The translations under genes were made by a program, and so were the position numbers. From Prevotella sp. (lineage in GTDB: Bacteria > Bacteroidota > Bacteroidia > Bacteroidales > Bacteroidaceae): a DNA stretch of 64,000 nucleotides. This document shows, piece after piece, positions 18,797 through 26,933 of this stretch (the stretch's first letter is position 1; the number at the start of each line of letters is the position of its first letter). Below the pieces are notes generated by a model. It ran no database searches. It worked only from the letters and a program-made list of their open reading frames with translations, and was not told the origin of the DNA. Location: positions 62,001-126,000 of the forward strand of contig JAEEVW010000003.1 of NCBI GenBank assembly GCA_016291085.1. The letters are read 5' to 3'.

Positions 18797-18804
18797 TACC
18801 TTTG
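18797..18804 (+). promoter_or_regulatory. -7 box of lysS
   Basis: TACCTTTG, 33 bases before the lysS ATG. The preceding sequence has three loose copies of CTAATT(T/C)C. Confidence 0.7.
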
Positions 18805-18837
18805 CAAACGTATTATGAACATATATAAATACAAGAT

Positions 18838-20568
18838 ATGAACGTATTAGAACTCAGTGAACAAGAGATTGGCAGACGCGAAAGTCTGCAACAACTGCGT
18901 CAGATGGGTATCAACCCCTATCCCGCTGCAGAATTTCCCACCAACGCATTTTCAACAGAAATCATAGAAAGTTTCCAGGACGACGCGGATCCTCGTCAGG
19001 TCGTTATTGCCGGCCGTATGATGAGCCGCCGTGTCATGGGTAAGGCTGCCTTTGCCGAATTGCAGGACTCCAAGGGTCGCATTCAGGTGTACATCACCCG
19101 CGACGACCTCTGCCCTGACGAGAACAAGGACCTCTATAATGTCGTTTTCAAGAAGTTGCTGGATATTGGCGACTTCATTGGCGTCAAGGGTTTCGTATTC
19201 CGCACACAGACGGGCGAAATCAGCGTCCATTGTCAGGAACTGACCCTGTTGTCGAAGGCTCTGAAGCCCCTGCCTATTGTAAAATATAAAGATGGTGTGG
19301 CTTACGACAAGTTTGATGATCCTGAACTGCGTTATCGCCAGCGCTACGTCGACCTGGTGGTCAACGAGGGCGTCAAGGATACTTTCCTGAAGCGTGCCAC
19401 CATCATCCGCACCCTGCGTCGCATTCTCGACGATGCCGGTTATACGGAGGTCGACACGCCTATCCTGCAGAACATTGCCGGTGGTGCTTCGGCCCGTCCG
19501 TTCATCACCCACTTCAATGCGCTGAACCAGGACATGTACATGCGCATCGCTACAGAACTCTACCTGAAGCGCTTGATTGTAGGTGGTTTCGAGGGTGTCT
19601 ACGAGATGGGCAAGAATTTCCGCAACGAGGGTATGGACAAGACCCACAACCCCGAGTTCACCTGCATGGAGCTTTACGTCAGCTATAAAGACCTGCTGTG
19701 GGGTATGACCTTTACCGAGAATATGCTCGAGCAGATCTGTACCGCTGTTAATGGCAAACCCGAGGTCGAGATTGATGGTAACATCATCTCGTTCCGTGCA
19801 CCCTTCCGTCGTCTGCCCATCCTCGATGCTATCAAGGAGAAGACGGGTTTCGACTGCGACGGCAAGAGCGAGGAGGAGATTCGCGCGTTCTGCCTGTCGA
19901 AGGGCCTGGACGTCGACGAGACCATGGGTAAGGGTAAGCTCATCGACGAGCTCTTTGGCGAATTCTGCGAGGGCACGTTCATCCAACCCACCTTCATCAC
20001 CGACTATCCTGTCGAGATGTCGCCGCTGACCAAGATGCATCGTTCTAAGCCCGGACTCACCGAGCGTTTCGAGCTGATGGTTAATGGTAAGGAGCTGGCT
20101 AATGCCTATTCCGAGTTGAACGACCCCATCGACCAGGAGGAGCGTTTCATCGAGCAGATGCGACTGGCTGATAAGGGCGACGACGAGGCGATGATCATCG
20201 ATCAGGACTTCCTGCGTGCTTTGCAGTATGGTATGCCTCCCACGTTTGGTATCGGCATTGGCATCGACCGTCTGGTCATGGTACTTACAGGCAAATTCGT
20301 CATCGGCGAGGTCATGCTGTTCCCACAGATGAAACCCGAGAAGAAAATTCCACAGTCTACGCCTGCAGAGTGGGCCGAGATTGGTGTCAGCGAGGAGTGG
20401 GTTCCCGTACTGCGCAAGGCCGGCTTCAACCTCGTCCAGAACATCGCTAACGAGAAGCCTCAGGGCCTCCAGCAGAAGATTGGCGACATCGTCAAGAAAT
20501 ACAAACTGGAGATGACCAAGCCATCAGTCGACGAAGTGGCTGCATGGATTGAAAAGGCGCAAGCCTAG
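18838..20568 (+). CDS. lysS: Lysyl-tRNA synthetase (class II)
   Basis: This 576-residue protein is a class II LysRS. The N-terminal OB-fold anticodon-binding domain (about 55-150; VVIAGRMMSRRVMGKAAF) is followed by the catalytic core with motif 2 (FRNEGMDKTHNPEFT) and motif 3 (GIGIGIDRLVM). The C-terminal tail of about 75 residues beyond motif 3 (KKIPQSTPAEW onward) is typical of Bacteroidetes LysRS. It charges tRNA-Lys. It is followed by gpsA, with a 7-bp repeat in the gap. Confidence 0.97.
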   Translation: MNVLELSEQEIGRRESLQQLRQMGINPYPAAEFPTNAFSTEIIESFQDDADPRQVVIAGRMMSRRVMGKAAFAELQDSKGRIQVYITRDDLCPDENKDLYNVVFKKLLDIGDFIGVKGFVFRTQTGEISVHCQELTLLSKALKPLPIVKYKDGVAYDKFDDPELRYRQRYVDLVVNEGVKDTFLKRATIIRTLRRILDDAGYTEVDTPILQNIAGGASARPFITHFNALNQDMYMRIATELYLKRLIVGGFEGVYEMGKNFRNEGMDKTHNPEFTCMELYVSYKDLLWGMTFTENMLEQICTAVNGKPEVEIDGNIISFRAPFRRLPILDAIKEKTGFDCDGKSEEEIRAFCLSKGLDVDETMGKGKLIDELFGEFCEGTFIQPTFITDYPVEMSPLTKMHRSKPGLTERFELMVNGKELANAYSELNDPIDQEERFIEQMRLADKGDDEAMIIDQDFLRALQYGMPPTFGIGIGIDRLVMVLTGKFVIGEVMLFPQMKPEKKIPQSTPAEWAEIGVSEEWVPVLRKAGFNLVQNIANEKPQGLQQKIGDIVKKYKLEMTKPSVDEVAAWIEKAQA

Positions 20569-20575
20569 TAATCAT

Positions 20576-20595
20576 AAAGTTCAAAGTTCAAAGTG
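20576..20595. repeat. 7-bp tandem repeat (AAAGTTC) in the lysS-gpsA gap
   Basis: AAAGTTC-AAAGTTC-AAAGTG; the last partial copy contains the GTG start of gpsA. The preceding TAATCATAAAGTTCAAAG also occurs unchanged between tatA and tatC (41890-41907). Confidence 0.8.
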
Positions 20596-21588
20596 TACGA
20601 CTGCGGACGCATAGCCATCATTGGCGGAGGCTCGTGGGCCACGGCTATAGCCAAGATTGTGGTGGGACACACCCACCACATTGGATGGTATATTCGCCGC
20701 GACGACCGCATCGAGGACTTTATGCGCCTGGGCCATAACCCTGCCTACCTGCAGAGCGTGCGATTCAACATCGACGAAATCACCTTCTCCAGCGACCTCA
20801 ATAAGATTGCCCAGCAGTACGACACGCTAGTCTTCGTCACCCCCTCGCCCTACCTCAAGAGCCATCTGAAGAAGCTCAAGACACGTCTGCGCGACAAATA
20901 CATCGTCACCGCCATCAAAGGTATCGTGCCCGACGAGAACCTTGTCTGCTCGGAGTATTTCCATCAGGTCTACGACGTACCTTACGACAATCTGGCCTGC
21001 ATCGGAGGTCCCTCACATGCCGAGGAGGTGGCACTCGAGCGACTCTCCTACCTCACCGTGGGCTGTGCCGATCGCGACAAGGCGCAGGCCTTTGCCGAGC
21101 TGCTCGCCAGCGACTACATCAAAACCAAGACGTCCTCCGACGTTATCGGCATCGAGTATTCTTCTGTGCTAAAAAACGTCTACGCCATCGCTGCGGGCAT
21201 CTGCAACGGACTGAAGTTCGGCGACAATTTTCAGGCCGTCCTCATGGCCAATGCCGTGCAGGAAATGGCCCGTTTCCTGAAGGTTATCAACCCCATGGAG
21301 CGCAACATTGCCGACTCCGTCTACATGGGTGACCTGCTCGTCACGGGCTACTCCAACTTCTCGCGCAACCGTACCTTCGGAACCATGATTGGCAAGGGCT
21401 ACAGCGTCAAGAGCGCCCAGATTGAGATGGAGATGATTGCCGAGGGTTATTTCGGCACCAAGTGCATGAAGGAAATCAACCGCCACTGCCACGTCAACAT
21501 GCCCATCCTCGATGCCGTCTACAACATCCTCTACGAACGCATCAGTCCACAAATCGAGATCAAACTCCTGACCGATTCGTTCAGATAA
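20593..21588 (+). CDS. gpsA: Glycerol-3-phosphate dehydrogenase [NAD(P)+]
   Basis: This 331-residue cytosolic enzyme should reduce dihydroxyacetone phosphate to glycerol-3-phosphate for phospholipid synthesis. The Rossmann motif is IAIIGGGSWATAIAKI near the N-terminus, and the catalytic Lys lies in LKNVYAIAAGICNG, preceded by AIKGI. The start appears to be GTG at 20593, which lies in the last unit of the AAAGTTC repeat 24 bases after lysS. No ATG nearer the Rossmann strand fits, so the GTG is preferred. It is probably co-transcribed with lysS. Confidence 0.95.
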   Translation: MYDCGRIAIIGGGSWATAIAKIVVGHTHHIGWYIRRDDRIEDFMRLGHNPAYLQSVRFNIDEITFSSDLNKIAQQYDTLVFVTPSPYLKSHLKKLKTRLRDKYIVTAIKGIVPDENLVCSEYFHQVYDVPYDNLACIGGPSHAEEVALERLSYLTVGCADRDKAQAFAELLASDYIKTKTSSDVIGIEYSSVLKNVYAIAAGICNGLKFGDNFQAVLMANAVQEMARFLKVINPMERNIADSVYMGDLLVTGYSNFSRNRTFGTMIGKGYSVKSAQIEMEMIAEGYFGTKCMKEINRHCHVNMPILDAVYNILYERISPQIEIKLLTDSFR

Positions 21589-21659
21589 GAAGGGTTCAGG
21601 CCTCGAAACCTTAGGGTTCATTGCCTCCGACTCAAACCATACAAAGTACAGAACCCTTC
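21589..21659 (+). terminator. Long-armed inverted repeat after gpsA
   Basis: GAAGGGTTC at 21589-21597 is the exact complement of GAACCCTTC at 21651-21659, followed by a short T-rich stretch. The loop is over 50 bases and contains another AGGGTTCA, so alternative pairings exist. It may end the lysS-gpsA transcript. Confidence 0.45.
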
Positions 21660-21681
21660 GTGTTACTTTTCCCCTAAATTA

Positions 21682-21713
21682 TTTGGAAGATTCGAAAAAA
21701 GTTCCTATATTTG
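21682..21713 (+). promoter_or_regulatory. Promoter of the DUF4160-DUF2442 pair
   Basis: TTTG, 20 bases, TATATTTG. The -7 box ends 15 bases before the ATG at 21729. It shares TTTGGAAG and AAAAAGTTCCTAT-TTTGC with the promoter of the PIN module at 722-753. Confidence 0.75.
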
Positions 21714-21728
21714 CAAAAAATAAAGGAT

Positions 21729-22031
21729 ATGCCTAAGATATTTGAATATTTTGGATTTATTTTCTATTTCTTTTCGAATGAGCATGAACCTATTCATGTG
21801 CATGTAAAGCATAGTAGTACAGAATGTATCTTCGATTTGATTATAGAAGATGGAAAATTGAAAGATATTGTGCGCCGTGAGAAACAAGGTGCAAAGCCTC
21901 TCGATAGCAAAGACGAGAAAGTTGCCATAGAATTCATTAACAAGTATTGGCAGCGTATCGTCGAGAAATGGATTGATTTCTTCGTCATGAAGAAAGTGGT
22001 TAAGACTACTTATATTAAAGAAAAAATTTAG
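21729..22031 (+). CDS. DUF4160 protein (putative toxin-antitoxin partner)
   Basis: This 100-residue protein matches the DUF4160 pattern: MPKIFEYFGFIFYFFSNEHEPIHVHV at the start, with the family HxPxHxHV-like motif. DUF4160 genes are often found directly before DUF2442 genes, and the pair has been proposed as a toxin-antitoxin system; the biochemical activity is not established to my knowledge. The start at 21729 is used because the 21711 frame would begin inside the -7 box. Its base composition is clearly AT-richer than the lysS-gpsA genes, which suggests acquired DNA. Confidence 0.8.
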   Translation: MPKIFEYFGFIFYFFSNEHEPIHVHVKHSSTECIFDLIIEDGKLKDIVRREKQGAKPLDSKDEKVAIEFINKYWQRIVEKWIDFFVMKKVVKTTYIKEKI

Positions 22032-22033
22032 CG

Positions 22034-22285
22034 ATGGATTATATTTATGTTGTTTCCGCTGAAGATGCTGGTAACCTCTGTGTGAGGCTGACCTTCAACG
22101 ACGGCCATCAGAGTGTCGTCGATATTGGTGAGTTTATCCGCCAGCACCCACATCCTCAATATAATAAGTACCTTGACCCCGAATTGTTCCGTACGTTTAC
22201 TGTTGATGACGGCAATGTCGTATGGGGAGAGGACTGGGACTTGATATTCCCTGTAGAGAACTTGTATTCAGGCAAGGCAGCCTAA
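22034..22285 (+). CDS. DUF2442 protein (partner of DUF4160)
   Basis: This 83-residue protein resembles DUF2442: an N-terminal strand (YIYVVSAEDAGN), the LTFNDGHQSVVDIGEFI core and VVWGEDWDLIFPVENLY near the end. It starts two bases after the DUF4160 stop, so the genes are co-translated. The pair is probably a toxin-antitoxin-like module; which protein is toxic cannot be told from sequence. A structured repeat starts 21 bases after the stop, as it does after the PIN toxin gene. Confidence 0.8.
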   Translation: MDYIYVVSAEDAGNLCVRLTFNDGHQSVVDIGEFIRQHPHPQYNKYLDPELFRTFTVDDGNVVWGEDWDLIFPVENLYSGKAA

Positions 22286-22306
22286 AGCGTATATAATAAT
22301 GTATAA

Positions 22307-22527
22307 CCCTTAAAACCGCAGATGCCTATGGGCTGAGAGAAATATAAAAAAGGACATATACGTTGAAGCGTCCGCTGAATCTTGTTATCTGAAATCGGCA
22401 AAATTTCTAAAAACTCACAAGAGAAAGTAGATGATTCACGCCTGAGGGCGTGGGCATTGCTCGTTTAAGTGAGTTGGGTGTTTGCCGATACCTGGATAAC
22501 GTAAGCGAAGTACTTGCTCACGTTTTT
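22307..22527 (+). ncRNA. Structured dispersed repeat, copy B (probable RNA element)
   Basis: This is the complete copy of the element at 1-169. Three nested stems are visible: ATCGGCAAA (22394-22402) with TTTGCCGAT (22481-22489), ACTCAC (22413-22418) with GTGAGT (22469-22474), and ACGCC/GGCGT around a TGAG loop (22438-22451). In copy A the middle stem changes to TATC/GATA and the hairpin to GCGCC/GGCGT, so pairing is kept. A final hairpin CGTAAGCGAAG...CTTGCTCACG followed by TTTTT (22500-22527) looks like an intrinsic terminator. There is no promoter box inside, so it may be the 3' part of the DUF4160-DUF2442 transcript. I do not recognise a named RNA family. Confidence 0.65.
22500..22527 (+). 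terminator. Terminator hairpin ending the repeat element
   Basis: CGTAAGCGA / TTGCTCACG pairs with two mismatches around a short loop and is followed by TTTTT. The segment from 22528 to the next -7 box is AT-rich and empty. Confidence 0.65.
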
Positions 22528-22593
22528 GTTTCTGTTTAATAATTGATTGGAAAAATATTCGACTAAATATTTGGCGGTTTCATTTAAAATTCC

Positions 22594-22601
22594 TATCTTT
22601 G
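22594..22601 (+). promoter_or_regulatory. -7 box of the secreted nuclease cassette
   Basis: TATCTTTG, 33 bases before the ATG at 22635, with TTTGG about 20 bases further upstream. Confidence 0.7.
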
Positions 22602-22634
22602 TCGAAAATTACTAATAACTTGAACATTATATTT

Positions 22635-23102
22635 ATGAAGAAACAACTACTATTACTCGTAATGATGCTGTTGCCGATGGTGGCAATGGCAGACGAAACG
22701 GTGCTTGTCATGGAATTGAACAGCGGAGAGACTGCTCAGTATTTGTTGCTGGACAAGCCAAAGCTGACGATGGACGGTACACAGATAAAGATCTCAACAG
22801 CCAGTGTGCAGGCAGGGTTTGAAAGGAGTGAAGTGAAGAGGTTCTATTTCACAAAAGAGGCGACAAGTGTAAAAGAGGTTGCCAAAAACACATTGATATA
22901 TCATCAAATCAACAACGACCAATTGGAGATTATCGGTCTTTCAAAGGACGATCATGTCAATGTCTTTAACATGGCTGGAACGCCCACAGGTCAAATTGCA
23001 CGCTCAAAGGAAAAGGCCGTGGTGAATCTCAGCGGTCATCAGAAGGGAGTTTATCTCATTCAAGTAAGAAACGGTCAAACCATTAAATTCATCAAGAAAT
23101 GA
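22635..23102 (+). CDS. Small exported protein with T9SS-like C-terminal sorting domain
   Basis: This 155-residue protein has a signal peptide (MKKQLLLLVMMLLPMVAMA), a short beta-rich module (VLVMELNSGETAQYLL) and a C-terminus that looks like a type IX secretion sorting domain (NVFNMAGTPTGQIA, then KGVYLIQVRNGQTIKFIKK). It has almost no cargo domain between signal and sorting region, which is unusual. The gene overlaps the following nuclease gene by four bases (ATGA), so the two are translationally coupled. Function unknown; a partner or anchor for the nuclease is a guess. Confidence 0.75.
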   Translation: MKKQLLLLVMMLLPMVAMADETVLVMELNSGETAQYLLLDKPKLTMDGTQIKISTASVQAGFERSEVKRFYFTKEATSVKEVAKNTLIYHQINNDQLEIIGLSKDDHVNVFNMAGTPTGQIARSKEKAVVNLSGHQKGVYLIQVRNGQTIKFIKK

Positions 23103-24820
23103 AGAAGAGAATGTTTTTTGCAATAGCAGCATTGGTTTCGGTGACCCTGTCGTTTGCACAAGAATATATGATTTTTGAGAATATCAACGGAGGAATTGCA
23201 CGTTTTGATGTTAGTGTAATCACTCAGGGTTATTTTAAGACCTATGAAGCAGCAGGTGCAGGAACGGCAGAAAACCCGTTCAATGTGGCTGGGGCTAATG
23301 CAAAGTGTAAGGAGATAGGCACAGTGCCGTCAACGGAGCAATATTATGTCAAGGGTTATGTTATTACGTTTTCTAACAAAACCTTATATATAGCCGACGA
23401 TATGAGTGGTATCAATAGAATCTATACAGACGCATCTATACCTGCCTCATACGAATTGAAGAGCGGTGACGAAGTTGTCGTTCTAGGCAATCTCTACAAT
23501 TACAATAATCTGACCCCCAATATAGTATCAGCCCAGATAACCTCTATTAATGGACAGACCATTGAATTACCAAAGCCTCAGGGCTCAGGAACACTTGAAG
23601 ACCCCTATAATGTTCAGGCCATTAGTGATATTATCAAAGCTTTAGCTGCAGATACGCCATTAGAAAATGCATATTATGTAAAGGGTGTCATCACCAACAT
23701 ATCTGATGTCTCAACAGTTGCAACATATAATAATTGTACTTTCAATATTTCAGACGATATTTACGGCACAAACGCATTATTACTCTACCGCTGCAAAGGA
23801 TTGGGTGGAAAAGATATCACTGACGAGAATTTTATCAAGGTTGGCGATGAGGTGGTTATTTACTCCACGTCCTGGGTGAACTACAAAGGCGTAACACCTG
23901 AGACTAAAATGGGGGCAGCTTATATCTACTCTATCAACGGCAATACATCAGTAGCCAGTGCCAGTCCCAATGTTAACAAGAATACTTTTGGACCTGCAGA
24001 GGCTCAGTATCGTTTGGAGTTCCCAAAACTGAAAGGTGGGAACAGCGTGGCAGTTATTCATCGTGCCGTCTTGAACGATAAAACTAAAGAAGAAGGAGTG
24101 AACTATAGCGTAGAATGGGATACCGATTTGAGTTCCCAGCGTTGGAGCTGCTATCAGTTATATAATAGCATCAGCTATAATTCCTCGTCCAACGTAGCAC
24201 GCTATTATGCCGAAAACGATGGCACATTGTCGCCAACATGCCAATATCCTAACGATCCCGATCTGCCTGAAGCATACCGTTTTACGGAGGATCCATACAA
24301 GTTTTCGGGTTATGACCACGGACATCTCTGCCCTTCTGCCGATCGTCTGAGGGCTACAGAGTGCAATTACCAGACGTTCTACATCACTAATATGCAACCG
24401 CAATATAATAAGTTCAATGCGGGTCTCTGGGCAAAGATGGAGGAAGACGTTCGCAACTGGGTCCGTCTAGGCGATACCTTATATGTCTGCAAGGGAGCTA
24501 CTATCGATAAATCGGAATATATTCTTGAATATGTCAATCGCAATAGTCATCAACCGACTCGTGTTAATAAGTTTCATATTCCTGTACCTCGTTTCTTCTA
24601 TATGGCAATTGTGTGCAGAAAGGGTAATGTGTGGCAGGGTATGGCCTATTGGGTGCAACAGTATAACGAAGATCATAGCAATGACAATCGTAAAGGCTAT
24701 GCTATTACCATCGACCGTTTGGAAGAGCTGACCGGTATTGATTTTTTCTGCAATCTGCCTGATGACATAGAGGAGCAGGTGGAAAAGGAAATAGTTCATA
24801 GTTTTTGGGGCTTAAATTAA
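23099..24820 (+). CDS. Secreted DNA/RNA non-specific endonuclease (NUC1 type) with OB-fold repeats
   Basis: This 573-residue protein starts with a signal peptide (SVTLSFAQ). Two similar modules follow at about 50-140 and 155-270 (AGTAENPFNVAGA / SGTLEDPYNVQAI, YYVKGYVITFSN / YYVKGVITNISD), resembling the OB-fold domains attached to Bacteroidetes extracellular nucleases. The C-terminal part (about 300-560) is a non-specific endonuclease: YDHGHLCPSADR contains the catalytic-His region, with D-H-G-H in place of the usual D-R-G-H, and ITNMQPQYNKFNAGLW holds the metal-binding Asn. It should degrade extracellular nucleic acid. It sits between a T9SS-like small protein and an orphan SusD-like protein. 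Confidence 0.88.
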   Translation: MKKRMFFAIAALVSVTLSFAQEYMIFENINGGIARFDVSVITQGYFKTYEAAGAGTAENPFNVAGANAKCKEIGTVPSTEQYYVKGYVITFSNKTLYIADDMSGINRIYTDASIPASYELKSGDEVVVLGNLYNYNNLTPNIVSAQITSINGQTIELPKPQGSGTLEDPYNVQAISDIIKALAADTPLENAYYVKGVITNISDVSTVATYNNCTFNISDDIYGTNALLLYRCKGLGGKDITDENFIKVGDEVVIYSTSWVNYKGVTPETKMGAAYIYSINGNTSVASASPNVNKNTFGPAEAQYRLEFPKLKGGNSVAVIHRAVLNDKTKEEGVNYSVEWDTDLSSQRWSCYQLYNSISYNSSSNVARYYAENDGTLSPTCQYPNDPDLPEAYRFTEDPYKFSGYDHGHLCPSADRLRATECNYQTFYITNMQPQYNKFNAGLWAKMEEDVRNWVRLGDTLYVCKGATIDKSEYILEYVNRNSHQPTRVNKFHIPVPRFFYMAIVCRKGNVWQGMAYWVQQYNEDHSNDNRKGYAITIDRLEELTGIDFFCNLPDDIEEQVEKEIVHSFWGLN

Positions 24821-24841
24821 CAAAAAGGAAAGGTATTTGAT

Positions 24842-26377
24842 ATGAAGACAAAGTCGTTTCTCTTATTAATTGGATTAGCCGCTGTGGTGCAAGTTGCCTC
24901 GGCGCAGACTACCATCTACAGGATGCACGTAAAAATGAAGGACGGGTCGACACATACCGTAAAGACTGATGATGTGGAGGAAATCTACTTCACTTCCTCG
25001 CAACCATACGACCCGTCAAATCCTGTCACAGCCGATGTGGAATCGATTCATGCTCCCAAAGAGGGTGGGACATTCTACGTCCATATCAATACGAATATCC
25101 CGTTGACGACAAGCGGACCAGCAGAGGATGTTAATCCTGTTTATTTCTTTGACCATTTCTTAAATAACGGGCCTGTCAGTCTGTCAAGGACCTATAGTGA
25201 CGGTTTACTTACCATCACCGTCAACCCTACAACATATCATTCCGTAGATAGCCGCGAAGTAAAACTGTATGACCTCGAAGAAACTGAGGCATTCTCACTC
25301 ACTGTGTCGCAGGACGGAGACCCTAATGCAACGCTTATCAGCCAAAATGCCAATAACTATATTGCCGATTTGGCTCGGATGTTGTATAACAGTCATGCAG
25401 AATATCGTAAGGCTGATGTGGAATACACGGGACTGGTGGAATTCGAAGGTTTCAAGGCACCATTGGATCCATATAACCACAGGGTTGAGGAGATATGGAA
25501 TACACAATATCAAGGAATCGCTCGAAATACTGCGCTGTTACAGCATTGTGACGCGGAGGGAATGGAAATCTTCCGTCCGATGTGCTACGTTCTGAATGCC
25601 CTGTTGTATTATGAATTGGTGACTTTCTTCGGTGGTGTTCCATATTATACAGGTATGGATTCTTTTGAACAAATGATGATGGCTTCCTTGCCAAGAACTG
25701 AGCCCAATGTAATCTTCGGCAATCTCATTGAACAGCTGAAAACGGCTATGGGAAGCATGGAGGAGAAGGTGACTGGCTATGTGGACAACTCGGAAAAGAT
25801 GTACTCGGTGTCAAAGGATGTTGCCCGCGTGCTGCTCGCCAACTTCTATATGTATCAGGGCAGATATATGGAGGCAAAACCGCTTTTGGAAGAGATTGTG
25901 AGCAGCAATCGCTATTTGTTGGCGCCTGCCACTGACAATATAGATCCACAGTGTTCTGAGATTATATGGAGCCAACAAGTCGGTATGCCAACCCGTACCC
26001 AAGCAAACATATGGATTGGCGTATCCTACAATGATTACCTTTGCATATATCAAACATATAGCGACGTGCTCCTTTCGCTGGCAGAATGCGAAACCAAGCT
26101 GAACAATGACACAAAAGCCAAAGAATACTTGAACCAAGTGACCTCAACTAAGGGCATTAGTACTACCTCATCGGAAACCCTTGCGGCTATATCAGAAGTT
26201 CGCCAACGGATTCAAATCGATTTTGGAGGCTATTTCGCGTTCTTGAAGCGTACTGGTCAGGCACAGAGTGCACTTGGACTCGAAGAGTATCAGTTGCTGT
26301 TCCCAATTCCAAGGAGTGAACTCGATAGGAACCCATACATGAACCAAAACCCAGGTTATGGGACAATGACCAGATAA
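24842..26377 (+). CDS. Orphan SusD/RagB-like exported protein with N-terminal add-on
   Basis: This 511-residue protein has SusD-family features: a helix-rich middle (EIWNTQYQGIARNTALLQHC, VLNALLYYELVTFFGGVPY, VLLANFYMYQGRYMEAKPLLEEI) and the family C-terminus LLFPIPRSELDRNPYMNQNPGY. Unlike ordinary SusD it has no lipobox: the signal peptide ends VQVASAQ, and about 130 residues of beta-rich sequence (DGSTHTVKTDDVEEIYF onward) precede the SusD part. No SusC gene is adjacent. It follows the nuclease gene by 21 bases and is presumably in the same operon, so binding of nuclease products is a reasonable guess. Confidence 0.82.
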   Translation: MKTKSFLLLIGLAAVVQVASAQTTIYRMHVKMKDGSTHTVKTDDVEEIYFTSSQPYDPSNPVTADVESIHAPKEGGTFYVHINTNIPLTTSGPAEDVNPVYFFDHFLNNGPVSLSRTYSDGLLTITVNPTTYHSVDSREVKLYDLEETEAFSLTVSQDGDPNATLISQNANNYIADLARMLYNSHAEYRKADVEYTGLVEFEGFKAPLDPYNHRVEEIWNTQYQGIARNTALLQHCDAEGMEIFRPMCYVLNALLYYELVTFFGGVPYYTGMDSFEQMMMASLPRTEPNVIFGNLIEQLKTAMGSMEEKVTGYVDNSEKMYSVSKDVARVLLANFYMYQGRYMEAKPLLEEIVSSNRYLLAPATDNIDPQCSEIIWSQQVGMPTRTQANIWIGVSYNDYLCIYQTYSDVLLSLAECETKLNNDTKAKEYLNQVTSTKGISTTSSETLAAISEVRQRIQIDFGGYFAFLKRTGQAQSALGLEEYQLLFPIPRSELDRNPYMNQNPGYGTMTR

Positions 26378-26426
26378 ATCTCTTGCAATGTCTCGGGGAC
26401 AAGTCAATGACAATCTGATAAAAAAA

Positions 26427-26546
26427 GAAAAACTATGCTATGATAGCTACAATTCCCCTGAAACCCTTTTGTACAGGGCGTTTAGCCTATAGCATAGTTT
26501 TCGAAAACTATGTTATAACTATGCTATAACTGTGCTATAGTTTTGT
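26427..26546. repeat. AT-rich palindromic repeat cluster
   Basis: The word ACTATGCTAT and its complement occur several times, and a perfect 20-bp palindrome, CATAGTTTTCGAAAACTATG, lies at 26493-26512. AAAACTATGCTAT near 26428 can also pair with ATAGCATAGTTTT near 26488. It lies about 50 bases after the SusD-like gene and could act as a terminator, a protein-binding site or a remnant of a small mobile repeat. Confidence 0.7.
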
Positions 26547-26728
26547 CACAGCAAAAAATTGACGGCTGTTTTCGAGCGGGCGTTTATGTAACATTGAGGG
26601 GAGAGGCACGCTGTGAGGTTGTTCCCATGATATTGGCCTTAGGGGAAAAGGGACTGGCAGGAATAAGGAGAGGTGCCTGCTAAAAGGTTTTGAGGTGCAA
26701 GGTAAAAGGTTACGAGGTCCCTTGTAAA

Positions 26729-26812
26729 GTTAAAACGGCGTCAATGGACGTTAAAACTGCGTCAATGGATGATAAAACTGCGTCGATGGATGATAAAACT
26801 GCGTCGACGTTT
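26729..26812. repeat. 21-bp tandem repeat, four copies
   Basis: Four adjacent 21-bp units of the form G(T/A)TAAAACTGCGTC(A/G)ATGGA(T/C) with minor differences. Translated in one frame the units give KTASMDx, but the frame runs on through the downstream promoter and has no start signal, so I treat this as non-coding. The rest of the 26378-27045 gap contains no other convincing gene. Confidence 0.8.
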
Positions 26813-26933
26813 GGTACTTTGAAGATTATTTCATGGGGTTGCCTTATTAAGGAATCACGAGGTTACACTTCCGATTTCGTTGAAGGAAAGCTGCGGTTCG
26901 CTGAAAGAATTCGTCGGGCGATTAAACTTTTCA

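Noticed and set aside
22307..22527. Integron attC-like site, because structured elements follow different gene pairs
   Set aside because: A GTTGGGT core-like word is present, but no matching RYYYAAC partner and no integrase are seen, and the stem layout differs.
22307..22527. CRISPR array
   Set aside because: There are only two dispersed copies in opposite orientation, with no regular repeats and spacers. The tandem repeats elsewhere have units of 7-21 bases without spacers.
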